Assembly: GCF_011059105.1 (NCBI RefSeq)
Contig: NZ_JAALLS010000008.1
Coordinates: 1 to 64,000, forward strand
DNA from: Fodinibius halophilus
Lineage (GTDB): Bacteria; Bacteroidota; Rhodothermia; Balneolales; Balneolaceae
Reading direction: 5' to 3'
DNA: 64,000 nt
The notes below the pieces were generated by a model. It saw nothing but the letters and a program-made list of their open reading frames with translations. It was not told where the DNA came from and searched no databases. Of this stretch, positions 36,960-45,927 are shown piece by piece. A program made the translations under genes and the position numbers. Each line of letters opens with the position of its first letter. The first letter of the stretch is position 1.

Positions 36960-37514
36960 ATGAAGATATACACAAAAAGAGGCGACTCCGGAGATACTTC
37001 ACTCTTTGGCGGAGAACGGATCTCGAAGTCTGCAGAACGCATTAAAGCATACGGAAATGTTGATGAATTGAATTCTTTTGTTGGATTAGCTGCCAGTTAT
37101 GATCTTTCTGAGCAAGGCACTGAGCTTCTTAGCACTGTGCAGGAGATGTTGTTCAAGCTGGGTGCCGACCTTGCTACCCCTCCTTCATCAAAAACACGTA
37201 TCGATCGTATCAGTGAACAGGACATCACTTTTTTAGAAGATGCTATTGATGAGTTGGAAGAAAATCTGGAACCTTTGAAAAACTTTATTCTTCCCGGTGG
37301 ATCCCAACCCGGTGCTACCTTACATGTCGCACGAACTGTATGTCGACGGGCCGAACGCGCTACCGTTGCCTGCCAGGAAACTGATGAGATCTCGGACAAT
37401 TGCGTCAAATTTTTAAATCGACTTTCTGACTTTTTGTTTGTTATTGCACGCTATGAAAATAAACATGCCGGTGTCCGCGAAGAAAGCTGGCAACCTGAGC
37501 GGAATGATCAGTAG
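36960..37514 (+). CDS. Cob(I)alamin adenosyltransferase, PduO type
   Basis: Transfers adenosyl from ATP to cob(I)alamin. The N-terminal TKRGDSGDTSLFGGERISK binds ATP, and the C-terminal part has VCRRAERATVA and YENKHAGV. 184 aa. It implies use of adenosylcobalamin, consistent with the cobalamin riboswitch on metE at 47930. No corrinoid synthesis genes are in the window. Confidence 0.92.
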   Translation: MKIYTKRGDSGDTSLFGGERISKSAERIKAYGNVDELNSFVGLAASYDLSEQGTELLSTVQEMLFKLGADLATPPSSKTRIDRISEQDITFLEDAIDELEENLEPLKNFILPGGSQPGATLHVARTVCRRAERATVACQETDEISDNCVKFLNRLSDFLFVIARYENKHAGVREESWQPERNDQ

Positions 37515-37540
37515 TCAGTAGTCAGTAGTCAGTAGTCAGT
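37509..37540. repeat. Tandem heptamer repeat
   Basis: CAGTAGT is repeated four times with the same phase, directly after the adenosyltransferase stop codon (overlapping it) in a 139-base spacer. Confidence 0.9.
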
Positions 37541-37653
37541 TACAGGCTGAGTCATTTTTTCGGACATATAAAATTAAAAATTCAGATATCGCTTATTCTT
37601 TTGATATCTCAGCTAGATTCTATCTAATAATCCACACATAAGATATTCTATAT

Positions 37654-39000
37654 ATGAGTTTAATGATTTCAGTCTCGGGTATCCGGGGCATTTTCGGAAC
37701 GGACTTAACCCCAGAAAACCTTAGCCAATTTACTGCTGCTTTTGGGAGTTGGACAGGTAGTGGAAAAGTAATTATAGGTCGTGATACAAGAGTAACAGGA
37801 CAGATTTGTGAAGATATTGTCTCTGCCACCTTACAATCGGTGGGGTGCGATGTTATTAAAGTTGGTGTAGTGCCCACTCCTACTGTGGCAATGTCGGTTT
37901 TAAAGCATAATGCGGATGGAGCTATTATTATTTCGGCCAGCCACAACCCGGCCGACTGGAATGCCTTAAAACTGCTAAATGGGAAAAGTGAATTTCTGGA
38001 TGCCGAGCAAGGCAAGGAAGTCATCCGTATAAGCGAAGAGCAATCGTACTCTTATAAAAGCTATAATGATATTGGAACTGTTACAACCGATACAGATGCG
38101 CTGGACCAGCACGTACAAACCATTTTGGACCTGCCGTATATCGATCCAAAACTTATAGCATCAAAAGACTTTTCGGTAGGTATTGATCCCGTTAACGGTA
38201 CTGGAGCTATTGGCATCCCGACTATTCTTAGAGCCCTCGGAGTTGAAACGATCCATATGATCAACGAAGAAACGAATGGAAGGTTTGCTCATAATCCGGA
38301 ACCCCTGCCCGAGCATTTACAAGATGTGTGCGAACTGGTTAAAGACAAAAAATGTGATCTAGGTGTTGTTACCGATCCTGATGCCGATCGCCTGGCCCTT
38401 GTCACCAACAAAGGTAATTTATTCGGAGAAGAGTATACGCAAGCAACCGCTTTCGACTTTATGCTAGAAAAAAAGGACGGAGCCTGTGCCACCAACCTCT
38501 CTTCTTCCAGGGTAGCTGAAGATGTAGCAAAAAAACATGGACAAAAATGTCACCGATCTGCAGTAGGAGAAATTAATGTTGTCAAAAAGATGCAAGAGGT
38601 CGGAGCCGTCATAGGCGGTGAAGGCAACGGTGGTGTTATTAATCCCGATCTCCATTACGGACGTGATGCTCTTGTTGGGGTAGCGATGGTATTGCAACTT
38701 TTAGCAGAACGGGACATCACTTCTGATGAGTACCGGCAAACCCTTCCCGACTACTCGATGCGTAAGAGCAAAATGCAGCTGGCCGATGTGGATGGGGATG
38801 CCATCCTTGAAAAGGCGAAATCAATTTATTCCGATTATGACCCGGATACTACGGATGGGGTGAAAATTGACTTCGAGGATGGATGGGTACATTTGAGAAA
38901 GTCTAATACAGAACCGATTATTCGTGTTTATTCGGAAGGTATATCTGCTGAAAAAGCTAAAAATCTAGCTGATAATGTAGTGGCTAAAGTTAGTAAGTAG
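37654..39000 (+). CDS. glmM: Phosphoglucosamine/phosphohexose mutase
   Basis: Alpha-D-phosphohexomutase of 448 aa. Domain 1 has SVSGIRGIFG and the phospho-serine loop ISASHNPADWN near residue 93, domain 3 the Mg site DPDADRLAL near residue 243, and domain 4 the phosphate-binding RKSNTEPIIRVYSE at the end. The length fits GlmM and bacterial PMM/PGM alike, so assignment to GlmM is moderate. A truncated copy of its C-terminal end lies 106 bases downstream. Confidence 0.8.
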   Translation: MSLMISVSGIRGIFGTDLTPENLSQFTAAFGSWTGSGKVIIGRDTRVTGQICEDIVSATLQSVGCDVIKVGVVPTPTVAMSVLKHNADGAIIISASHNPADWNALKLLNGKSEFLDAEQGKEVIRISEEQSYSYKSYNDIGTVTTDTDALDQHVQTILDLPYIDPKLIASKDFSVGIDPVNGTGAIGIPTILRALGVETIHMINEETNGRFAHNPEPLPEHLQDVCELVKDKKCDLGVVTDPDADRLALVTNKGNLFGEEYTQATAFDFMLEKKDGACATNLSSSRVAEDVAKKHGQKCHRSAVGEINVVKKMQEVGAVIGGEGNGGVINPDLHYGRDALVGVAMVLQLLAERDITSDEYRQTLPDYSMRKSKMQLADVDGDAILEKAKSIYSDYDPDTTDGVKIDFEDGWVHLRKSNTEPIIRVYSEGISAEKAKNLADNVVAKVSK

Positions 39001-39059
39001 CTGTCGATGTCAGTATTTTATCCCATTAGTTAGGGTATTCGATTGAAAGATCTTTCTAA

Positions 39060-39090
39060 AACTGGCACAAGTTTTAAACTTGCGCCAGTT
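39060..39090. terminator. Long hairpin after the phosphomutase gene
   Basis: AACTGGCACAAGTTT (39060-39074) and AAACTTGCGCCAGTT (39076-39090) pair with a single mismatch. It ends the phosphomutase and precedes the decayed gene fragment. No T-run follows on the plus strand. Confidence 0.5.
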
Positions 39091-39106
39091 AACAAAGGGT
39101 AAAAAC

Positions 39107-39186
39107 GCAGGAATTTATTCGGAAGAGAAATCTGCTGAAAAGCCAAATCATTGGCAGAACAAGTTGTTCAAAAAGTTCAGGAATAG
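39107..39186 (+). pseudogene. Decayed 3' end of a second phosphohexomutase
   Basis: About 80 bases reading, with one missing base, GIYSEEKSAEK then AKSLAEQVVQKVQE and a TAG at 39184-39186. This parallels the C-terminal end of the intact gene, VYSEGISAEKAKNLADNVVAKV. A one-base deletion interrupts the frame at about 39140. No start or upstream part remains. The nucleotide similarity is partial, so it derives from a diverged paralogue, not a recent copy. Confidence 0.7.
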
Positions 39187-39198
39187 TTTCTCTTTGGA

Positions 39199-39279
39199 GG
39201 GTTTTGCAAACCCTGTTCCCGGCTGATTGTTTCATTGACAACCTATACTTTCAACGGGAGTATAATTCCCTGGGAACAG
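39199..39279. repeat. Nested inverted repeats before yicC
   Basis: GGGTTT-TGC-AAACCC (39199-39213) is followed by CTGTTCCC (39213-39220) matched by GGGAACAG (39272-39279). The 437-base gap otherwise holds the phosphomutase fragment; no gene was found in the rest. Confidence 0.45.
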
Positions 39280-39437
39280 TTGCTTAATAGATTTTCAAAA
39301 CCATACCTGTTGTTCGTTCTGGCATTCTATTACAGACATTTGTATATAAAAAAGGTGTAATAAGTAACAATTTTATAGAGAAGCATTCTTTCGTATCTTC
39401 TTTCGTCGCTTTTTAATTATTATCAGAAAATGTTGCT

Positions 39438-40319
39438 ATGATCAAATCCATGACCGGTTTTGGCCGAGGTGAATCTTCTGCCAATGGCATCACTGTTACT
39501 GTTGAACTGAAAACAGTGAACAGTCGATATCTCGATATTTCATTTCGACTTCCTCAATCCCTGCAAAATAAGGAGCTGGAGCTCAAAGAGCTTCTGCAAC
39601 AATATGTAGAGCGAGGCAAGGTAAATCTATCTATACGCGTTGATAAAGCAGATACCGGGATCCCCGAAGTTACCTTCAACGAAAACCTGGTCGAAGGCTA
39701 TAAGCAACTGCTTAATGACCTTCGAGAAGCGGCCGGTATTGAAGAGCCTGTTCAACTGGAAACCCTGCTGGAGTTCAACGATATTTTTGAATCGCGTGAG
39801 CAAGATGCCGAAGAGATTGAACAGATCTGGCAACTTACACAGGATGCAACAAAATCAGCGGCGGATAAACTGGTAGAGATGCGCCTTCAAGAAGGTAGTC
39901 AACTGGAAGAAGATCTCAACAACCGGGTAGATCATATTGATGAGATGCTTTCTATTATTATGGATAAGTTGGAAGGACGTACCCAAGAGATTAGAGACGA
40001 TCTTCTGGAACGCATCAATGATCTTATTGACAACGATAAAATTGATGAAGAACGTCTGGAGATGGAAGTGGCGGTATTGGTTGACAAGCAGGATATCACC
40101 GAAGAGATAGTACGCACACAATCTCATATTAAGTTTTTCAAGCAAGCAGTTAATAATGATGATGCGGTAGGCCGGCGCCTGAACTTTCTGAGTCAGGAAA
40201 TTAACAGAGAGATAAATACCATCGGGTCTAAAGCTAATGACTCGGAGATCTCACAGTATGTAGTAAAGGCAAAAGAAAGTTTAGAACAGATAAGGGAGCA
40301 GGTACAAAACGTTGAATAA
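39438..40319 (+). CDS. yicC: YicC/YloC family endoribonuclease
   Basis: 293 aa with the N-terminal KSMTGFGRGESS motif and ELKTVNSRYLDISFRLP typical of YicC_N, and the C-terminal GRRLNFLSQEINREINTIGSKA segment near residue 244. Family members are endoribonucleases, for example of RyhB in E. coli. It is directly upstream of gmk (8-base overlap), the usual arrangement with rpoZ and coaBC. Confidence 0.92.
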   Translation: MIKSMTGFGRGESSANGITVTVELKTVNSRYLDISFRLPQSLQNKELELKELLQQYVERGKVNLSIRVDKADTGIPEVTFNENLVEGYKQLLNDLREAAGIEEPVQLETLLEFNDIFESREQDAEEIEQIWQLTQDATKSAADKLVEMRLQEGSQLEEDLNNRVDHIDEMLSIIMDKLEGRTQEIRDDLLERINDLIDNDKIDEERLEMEVAVLVDKQDITEEIVRTQSHIKFFKQAVNNDDAVGRRLNFLSQEINREINTIGSKANDSEISQYVVKAKESLEQIREQVQNVE

Positions 40320-40887
40320 CAAAGAAACAGGAAAGGTCATTGTCATTGTTGCGCCCAGCGGAGCCGGAAAAACAACCATTGCCCGGAAGCTGTTAGCCGA
40401 TTACCCTGAAATTAAATTTTCAACTTCAGCTACTACCCGTCCTGCGCGCGAAGGCGAGAAGGATGGGCGCGAATACTATTTTCTCAGTGAAGAAGAGTTC
40501 AACCGTAAAGTCGAAAAAGGAGACTTTTTAGAGTGGGAATCATACAGTGGTAATAAATACGGGACTCTACAATCTGAAGTTGATAAACTGGTGGAATCTG
40601 GGTATTTTCCTCTGCTTGATATCGAAGTGAAGGGTGCACTCAACGTTCAGCGCATCTATGACAGTAACCTCGTTTCGATCTTCATCAAACCACCCTCGTT
40701 GGAAGTTCTTGAAGAACGATTGACCAATCGCGGAAGTGAAACGGATGAAACGCTCTCGAAACGATTGAAACGAGCTGAAATGGAAATGCAACATGCTGAT
40801 GACTTCGATTATTCCGTTGTTAATGACGATTTGGAAACTGCGTATGCAGAAGTCAAGGAAATTATAGAATCTTTTATCACCGACTAA
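40312..40887 (+). CDS. gmk: Guanylate kinase
   Basis: Converts GMP to GDP. P-loop APSGAGKTT near residues 14-22, then SATTRPAREGEKDGREYYF for GMP binding. 191 aa. Start is TTG at 40312, overlapping the yicC 3' end by 8 bases; no ATG is available before the P-loop. Tightly followed by rpoZ (16 bases). Confidence 0.94.
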   Translation: MNNKETGKVIVIVAPSGAGKTTIARKLLADYPEIKFSTSATTRPAREGEKDGREYYFLSEEEFNRKVEKGDFLEWESYSGNKYGTLQSEVDKLVESGYFPLLDIEVKGALNVQRIYDSNLVSIFIKPPSLEVLEERLTNRGSETDETLSKRLKRAEMEMQHADDFDYSVVNDDLETAYAEVKEIIESFITD

Positions 40888-40903
40888 AAAGCTGGATTAC
40901 AAC

Positions 40904-41197
40904 ATGGGTATTAAAACACTAGATATTGAAAAGCTTAATAAAGACACCGGTAATCAGTATGAATTGATTACCATTATGTCTAAGCGGGCACGTCAAATTG
41001 CCGCTAATGAAAAGCTTCAGCTCGACGAAAAACTGAAGTATTTCGAAGGCTTTGACGATGATGATGATTTTTCTTTCAACGAAGAGCAAGAAAACATCTC
41101 AAAAGAATTTGAAAAGCTCCCACATGCTACTCAGCGAGCTATTGATGAGATGCGACGTGGCGAAGTTTATTTCCGCTATCCAGAAAAAGAAGATTAA
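40904..41197 (+). CDS. rpoZ: RNA polymerase omega subunit
   Basis: 97 aa with the Rpb6/omega pattern: NQYELITIMSKRARQIAA at about 18-35, then an acidic middle with a run of five Asp, and PHATQRAIDEMRRGEVYFRYP near the C-terminus. It lies between gmk and coaBC as in many bacteria. The divergent sequence with the C-terminal Pro-Glu-Lys-Glu-Asp tail is typical of Bacteroidota. Confidence 0.85.
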   Translation: MGIKTLDIEKLNKDTGNQYELITIMSKRARQIAANEKLQLDEKLKYFEGFDDDDDFSFNEEQENISKEFEKLPHATQRAIDEMRRGEVYFRYPEKED

Positions 41198-41200
41198 TTT

Positions 41201-42397
41201 ATGTTATCCGGAAAACGGATAATACTCGGTGTTACCGGAGGAATTGCAGCCTACAAGGCTGCTTTTCTTTTACGGGCCTACCAAAAAGCCGGGGCAGACG
41301 TTCGCGTAGCTATGACTCCCGCTGCAACCCGGTTTGTGGGAGTAGAAACGTTCTCTTCCCTTTCGAAACATGAAGTAGCTGTCGAGGTTTTCCCTGAAAA
41401 CCGGGCTAATACCGAATCGTGGACCCAGCATATCTCATGGGCCGAATGGGCCGACCTTTTTGTCATTGCCCCCTGTACAGCCAACACTTTGGCTAAAATT
41501 GCCCATGGCATTTCTGACAATATGCTCACTGCTACCGTGCTGGCTGCCCGTTGTCCGCTGCTTATCTGTCCCACAATGGACGGAGAGATGTATGAAGCTC
41601 CTGCTGTTCAAACTAACTTAGAAACCGTCAAAGAACGTGGCTATCATCTGCTGGAACCTGAGGAGGGGTACCTTGCAAGCGGACTTGAAGGGAAAGGACG
41701 ATTACCGGAAATAGCATCCATTCTGAAAGAAAGCAGTCGAATCATCCCAACAAACAATACCGAAGGCCCCTTAACCGGCCAAAAGGTTGTAGTAACAGCC
41801 GGCCCTACGCGTGAGTATATCGATCCCGTTCGATATATCTCCAATCCCAGCTCCGGGAAAATGGGCTTTGCCATGGCCGAAGCCGCTCAACAACTGGGAG
41901 CAGAAGTAACCCTTATTCACGGTCCGGTCTCTATTCCAAAACCCAGAGGTATTGAAACTGTTGAAATTGAATCAGCTGCCGATCTGTTTGAAGAAGTAAA
42001 AAAAGAAGCTGATGCCGATATCGTTATTATGGCTGCTGCAGTAGCTGACTTCAGCCCGCAAGAGACAAGCCGTCAAAAAATTAAAAAGAAAGGGGCAAAA
42101 ACAGAGCTCTCGCTCACACAAACGCAGGATATTTTACGTTGGTTGGGTAAACACAAACAAGATGGACAACAGCTGATCGGCTTTGCAATGGAAACCGAAG
42201 AACTGATTAAAAATGCTCAAACTAAATTAGAGAAAAAAAATGCCGATTGGATTGTGGCAAATTCAATCTCAGAACCTGATGCCGGTTTCCAATCTGATAC
42301 CAACAGCGTATACCTTTTGGATGGAAAATCTCAACAGCAGTTTAAAGGCAGTAAAAAAGAGGTGGCCTTAACCATCTTACAAACGATCTTCGGTTAA
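41201..42397 (+). CDS. coaBC: Bifunctional phosphopantothenoylcysteine decarboxylase/synthetase
   Basis: Coenzyme A synthesis. The N-terminal CoaC half (1-185) has [12 protein letters not shown] and an FMN region [12 protein letters not shown], with the Cys-containing [12 protein letters not shown] where many have PAMNxxM. The CoaB half begins at about residue 190 with [17 protein letters not shown] and [12 protein letters not shown]. 398 aa is normal. It is 3 bases after rpoZ. Confidence 0.94.
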   Translation: MLSGKRIILGVTGGIAAYKAAFLLRAYQKAGADVRVAMTPAATRFVGVETFSSLSKHEVAVEVFPENRANTESWTQHISWAEWADLFVIAPCTANTLAKIAHGISDNMLTATVLAARCPLLICPTMDGEMYEAPAVQTNLETVKERGYHLLEPEEGYLASGLEGKGRLPEIASILKESSRIIPTNNTEGPLTGQKVVVTAGPTREYIDPVRYISNPSSGKMGFAMAEAAQQLGAEVTLIHGPVSIPKPRGIETVEIESAADLFEEVKKEADADIVIMAAAVADFSPQETSRQKIKKKGAKTELSLTQTQDILRWLGKHKQDGQQLIGFAMETEELIKNAQTKLEKKNADWIVANSISEPDAGFQSDTNSVYLLDGKSQQQFKGSKKEVALTILQTIFG

Positions 42398-42423
42398 GCT
42401 ACTCCAGCCGGCTCTGTTTTACT

Positions 42424-44559
42424 TTATTCCTCTTCCGCAATTTCGGCAAGTTGATGCTCTTCGTTCCTATTTGTCTTCTGGAAACAAACTTTAAAACTGC
42501 TTCCATCTTTACTGTCTACAGAGAGGTTACCGTCGAGCTGTTGAGTCAATGTTTGAATTAAATTCATTCCGATCGAATTTTGATCAGATATATTGAAATC
42601 ATCGGGTAACCCAACTCCATCATCCCTAACTTCTAAATTGATCAGATCTGCATTTTGCTCCAGACTTATCCAAATTTTGCCTGTCTTTCTTCCTTTAAAA
42701 GCATGTTTATACGCATTAGTAACCAATTCATTAATTAAGATGGCACATGGGATGGCTTGGTTGATGTCAAGTGCTACATCGGGGGCACTAATCTCAATAT
42801 CAATATGCTGATAGTCTAACGGCAGCGTTTGTTCCACCGTTTTAATCAATCGTTTCACATAGGTTTCAAATGATATATCAGCAAAATCATCCGATTGGTA
42901 AAGCATTTCATGAACAATCGCAATCGATTGAATACGCAGCTGACTATCACTGAGCACCTCTTTGGTTTTAGTATCCTCAATTTCAAAAGCCTGCAGCTGT
43001 AAGAAGCCGGAGATAATAGCAAGGTTATTTTTTACTCGATGGTGTATCTCTTCGAGCAGCACCTGCTTTTCTTTTACCGACTGTTGAAGCTTTCGCTCAT
43101 TTTCTTTTCGCTCTGTCATATCGATGTAGATCCCAAAACCGGCAATAGGTTCACCGTCTAAAATCACCGGTATAGCAGCCAGTAAAATATCTTTGGCTTC
43201 TCCCCCTTTGGTATACCGGATAACATCTTCAAAGAAACGTCCCTCTACAAATCGTTTTCCCGGGAATCGAGGCACTTCTGAGTCCCCTTCAGGAACAATA
43301 ATTGCGTCAATGTCGCGTCCCAAAAGCTCTTCTTCTTTAAAACCAAACAGCTTTTCAAAGCTCTGGTTCGTCATTTTTACCCGATTTTCACTATCTACCA
43401 TCACCATTGCACTGGGAGCATTGAGAAATAGCTTGTGGAACATCTCTTCGTGCCGGCGTATCTTTTCTTTGGCTTTCTTTTGTTCCGTCAGATCTCGTAC
43501 AATAGCCTGCACATATTTTTCTCCCCCCAGCTCCATTTTATTCAAACTCACTTCTGTTGATACCAGTGAACCGTCTTTCTTTTGATGTTGCCATTCAAAC
43601 ACCTGGGGATGCCCGGCAAGAGCTTCGTTTACCTTATTTCGGGCTTGTACTTTGGACTTTTGATTATCGGGCTGTCTATCCGGAGAAAACTGCTCCAATG
43701 ATTTACCCAGCACTTCTTCTTTTGTAGAACAACCATAAATATTGAGTATCTCCTTATTACATTCTATAAACTCTTCACCGGACAACAGTAAAAAACCGTC
43801 ATTGGCATTTTCAAATAGCCGCTGATATTTATGTTTTGTCTTCATCACTTCGGTGATATTCTCCATAAAGGTAAGCACAGAAACCAATTCTCCCTCCTCA
43901 TCACGTAGTGCGGACCCATGAACCCGTAAATAAATCACCTCTCCCTCATTATTTAACATGCGAGTATTAAAAACGACCTTATCAGTTTTCGCTGACTTTA
44001 TTTCTTCTATTTTTTGCTCAACAACCGCTCTATCTTCAGCATCTTTATAACGAAAGAATAAGGGCGTTTTCCCTATCACCTGCTCCTCGGTATAGCCCAT
44101 AATTTCTCGGGACCGCTGCGACCATTTGATGACTTTAAAGTCTGCATCCCACTTAATCATTGCCAGGGGACTCTCCTTAACATGGTGATTAAGCTCATCG
44201 AAAGCACTTTTTGCCCTATTTTCGGCAATAACCCTATCTGTTACGTCATGGATAAAAACCATACGAGCTTCTTTATCCTCGTAGTTAAAATCATGGGAAG
44301 ATAGGTTAACATAGAAAGACTCACCATTCTTTGACTGATGGTGTACAGACTTAGGTTCCCTGTTGTTATTTTCTAAAGCTTTATACAGTTCCTCTTTTCG
44401 ATCAGCCAGTCGAATATCCTCGATTGTTAATGATGTTAATTCGTCTCGAGAATACTCATATTTTTTCTGAAAACTTTTGTTAGCGCTCAGAATTTGAAGA
44501 GTCCCTTTCTCATATATTAATATGGGATTGGGGTTTACATCAAATAAAAATTGATCCAT
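42424..44559 (-). CDS. Multi-PAS sensor histidine kinase (HisKA_2 type)
   Basis: 711 aa cytosolic kinase with no transmembrane segment. Four to five PAS domains in roughly residues 1-490 (for example NPNPILIYEKGTLQILSANK at the start and ERKENERKLQQ at the end of the last one), then a HisKA_2 dimerisation helix with HHRVKNNLAIISGFLQLQ near 513-530, and a HATPase with NELVTNAYKHAFKG and DDGVGLPDD. The pattern matches the HWE/HisKA_2 family, often orphan. No response regulator is adjacent, so the partner is unknown. Tail to tail with coaBC. Confidence 0.9.
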   Translation of the reverse strand: MDQFLFDVNPNPILIYEKGTLQILSANKSFQKKYEYSRDELTSLTIEDIRLADRKEELYKALENNNREPKSVHHQSKNGESFYVNLSSHDFNYEDKEARMVFIHDVTDRVIAENRAKSAFDELNHHVKESPLAMIKWDADFKVIKWSQRSREIMGYTEEQVIGKTPLFFRYKDAEDRAVVEQKIEEIKSAKTDKVVFNTRMLNNEGEVIYLRVHGSALRDEEGELVSVLTFMENITEVMKTKHKYQRLFENANDGFLLLSGEEFIECNKEILNIYGCSTKEEVLGKSLEQFSPDRQPDNQKSKVQARNKVNEALAGHPQVFEWQHQKKDGSLVSTEVSLNKMELGGEKYVQAIVRDLTEQKKAKEKIRRHEEMFHKLFLNAPSAMVMVDSENRVKMTNQSFEKLFGFKEEELLGRDIDAIIVPEGDSEVPRFPGKRFVEGRFFEDVIRYTKGGEAKDILLAAIPVILDGEPIAGFGIYIDMTERKENERKLQQSVKEKQVLLEEIHHRVKNNLAIISGFLQLQAFEIEDTKTKEVLSDSQLRIQSIAIVHEMLYQSDDFADISFETYVKRLIKTVEQTLPLDYQHIDIEISAPDVALDINQAIPCAILINELVTNAYKHAFKGRKTGKIWISLEQNADLINLEVRDDGVGLPDDFNISDQNSIGMNLIQTLTQQLDGNLSVDSKDGSSFKVCFQKTNRNEEHQLAEIAEEE

Positions 44560-44641
44560 ATCCTAAATACATGTCTTCCAATTATTACCCTAAAAAGGGT
44601 AACTAAATTTATTTTTGCAAATATAAAACCAGAGATAGATT

Positions 44642-45784
44642 CTAGAACTCCCATTTATAAGTACGATGTGTCTTATGGTGATGACAGCCCAATGCTTCGA
44701 GGCTTCGTTGCATCAACCAGTTCTTTTCACTAACCCAGGCTCCTTCCAAATATTCGAGACTGGGAGCAGCCTCCTTCGTATATTGTATCCCGCGAGTAAA
44801 TGTTAAGGCCTCTAGTCCCATTTTACGGTACTCCGGTCGAGTTCCGTAAACCAGTGTTCGAAGGTGTTTCGCCCTGCGTTTAAACCAAAACAGCTTGGGA
44901 TAATGCCACCATCGCAACCTGCCACCGGTTTCTCTGGATATTTCATTTAAATCGGGCACACAAACAATGAAAGAGGCAGGATCACCGTCTACAAAAGCGA
45001 TCAAGACGCTTTCCGGAATCAGCACCGGTTTTAATTTGTCGATCATATCCTCGATCGTATCCTGTGTTAACTCCGTAAACTCCTCTTCCCGCTCATCAAT
45101 ATCCTGTTCTCTCCATGCATCATTATAGATCTCCCGAATATATTCTGCATCCCGATAGATATTCTTCATATCAATCGGCCGCAGCTCTACATCATCACGG
45201 CTTTCAATACGATCGGTAATTCGCCGCATCCGCTCGGGGATGGGCTTATCAAAATTACGTTTATAACTCCAGTGATCATCGAACTTCTCTGCCCCTGTTT
45301 GTTCCAGCAGCTCCTTATAGTAAGGAGGATGATAATACATGCCATAGATGGGCGGTTCATCATAATTCTCAACTAATAACCCCCAGTAGGTATCATTTTC
45401 ACCAAAATTGATGGGCCCTTGCATCGCATTGTACCCTCGCTTTTGATGCCATTCTGTAGCAAAATCAATTATTGCCTGAGCTAAATCGGGGTCGTTTTCC
45501 ATCTCAATAAACCCCAGCCCTCCCATTGGCGGATCCAAAACCTCATCGCGTTTGGGAGTATTCATCACGGCAAAACGACCTACCACTGTACCATTATTTT
45601 TCACCAGAAAGCGTTCACACTCTCCTTTAGCAAAAAAGGCATTGGTATCACGATCAAAAATATTTTCAATCTCAAAACGGAAGGGCGGCCCCCACTGGGG
45701 ATAATCCTCATAAATCCGAAATGGAAGATTGTGAAAGGCTTCTACCTGTTTATCGGAGCAAACCCGTTCAAAATCAAACGACAT
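44642..45784 (-). CDS. GNAT-fold protein of unknown function
   Basis: 380 aa, cytoplasmic. The central part contains FLVKNNGTVVGRFAVMNTP and GFIEMENDPDLAQAI, and the region from about 290 has YGTRPEYRKMGLEALTF, all reminiscent of acyl-CoA N-acyltransferase folds. Conserved Trp/Tyr-rich pieces (GPINFGENDTYWGLLVENYD and MYYHPPYYKELL) mark a Bacteroidota family of unknown function. I do not recognise the substrate. The gene stands alone between the kinase and the deacetylase-like gene. Confidence 0.75.
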   Translation of the reverse strand: MSFDFERVCSDKQVEAFHNLPFRIYEDYPQWGPPFRFEIENIFDRDTNAFFAKGECERFLVKNNGTVVGRFAVMNTPKRDEVLDPPMGGLGFIEMENDPDLAQAIIDFATEWHQKRGYNAMQGPINFGENDTYWGLLVENYDEPPIYGMYYHPPYYKELLEQTGAEKFDDHWSYKRNFDKPIPERMRRITDRIESRDDVELRPIDMKNIYRDAEYIREIYNDAWREQDIDEREEEFTELTQDTIEDMIDKLKPVLIPESVLIAFVDGDPASFIVCVPDLNEISRETGGRLRWWHYPKLFWFKRRAKHLRTLVYGTRPEYRKMGLEALTFTRGIQYTKEAAPSLEYLEGAWVSEKNWLMQRSLEALGCHHHKTHRTYKWEF

Positions 45785-45927
45785 ATATCTTATTATTTAG
45801 CCTTTTTACAATGTTATTATCAATGGAAGAAGAAGTTACATTCAGACATCAAATTCCAATAGATTTACACCAGAATAACACCTATTATTAGGTGGCTCAA
45901 ATGCCAACTTAATATCTTGTATCTGGC

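Noticed and set aside
37509-37540. CRISPR array
   Set aside because: Repeat unit is 7 bases in direct tandem without spacers.
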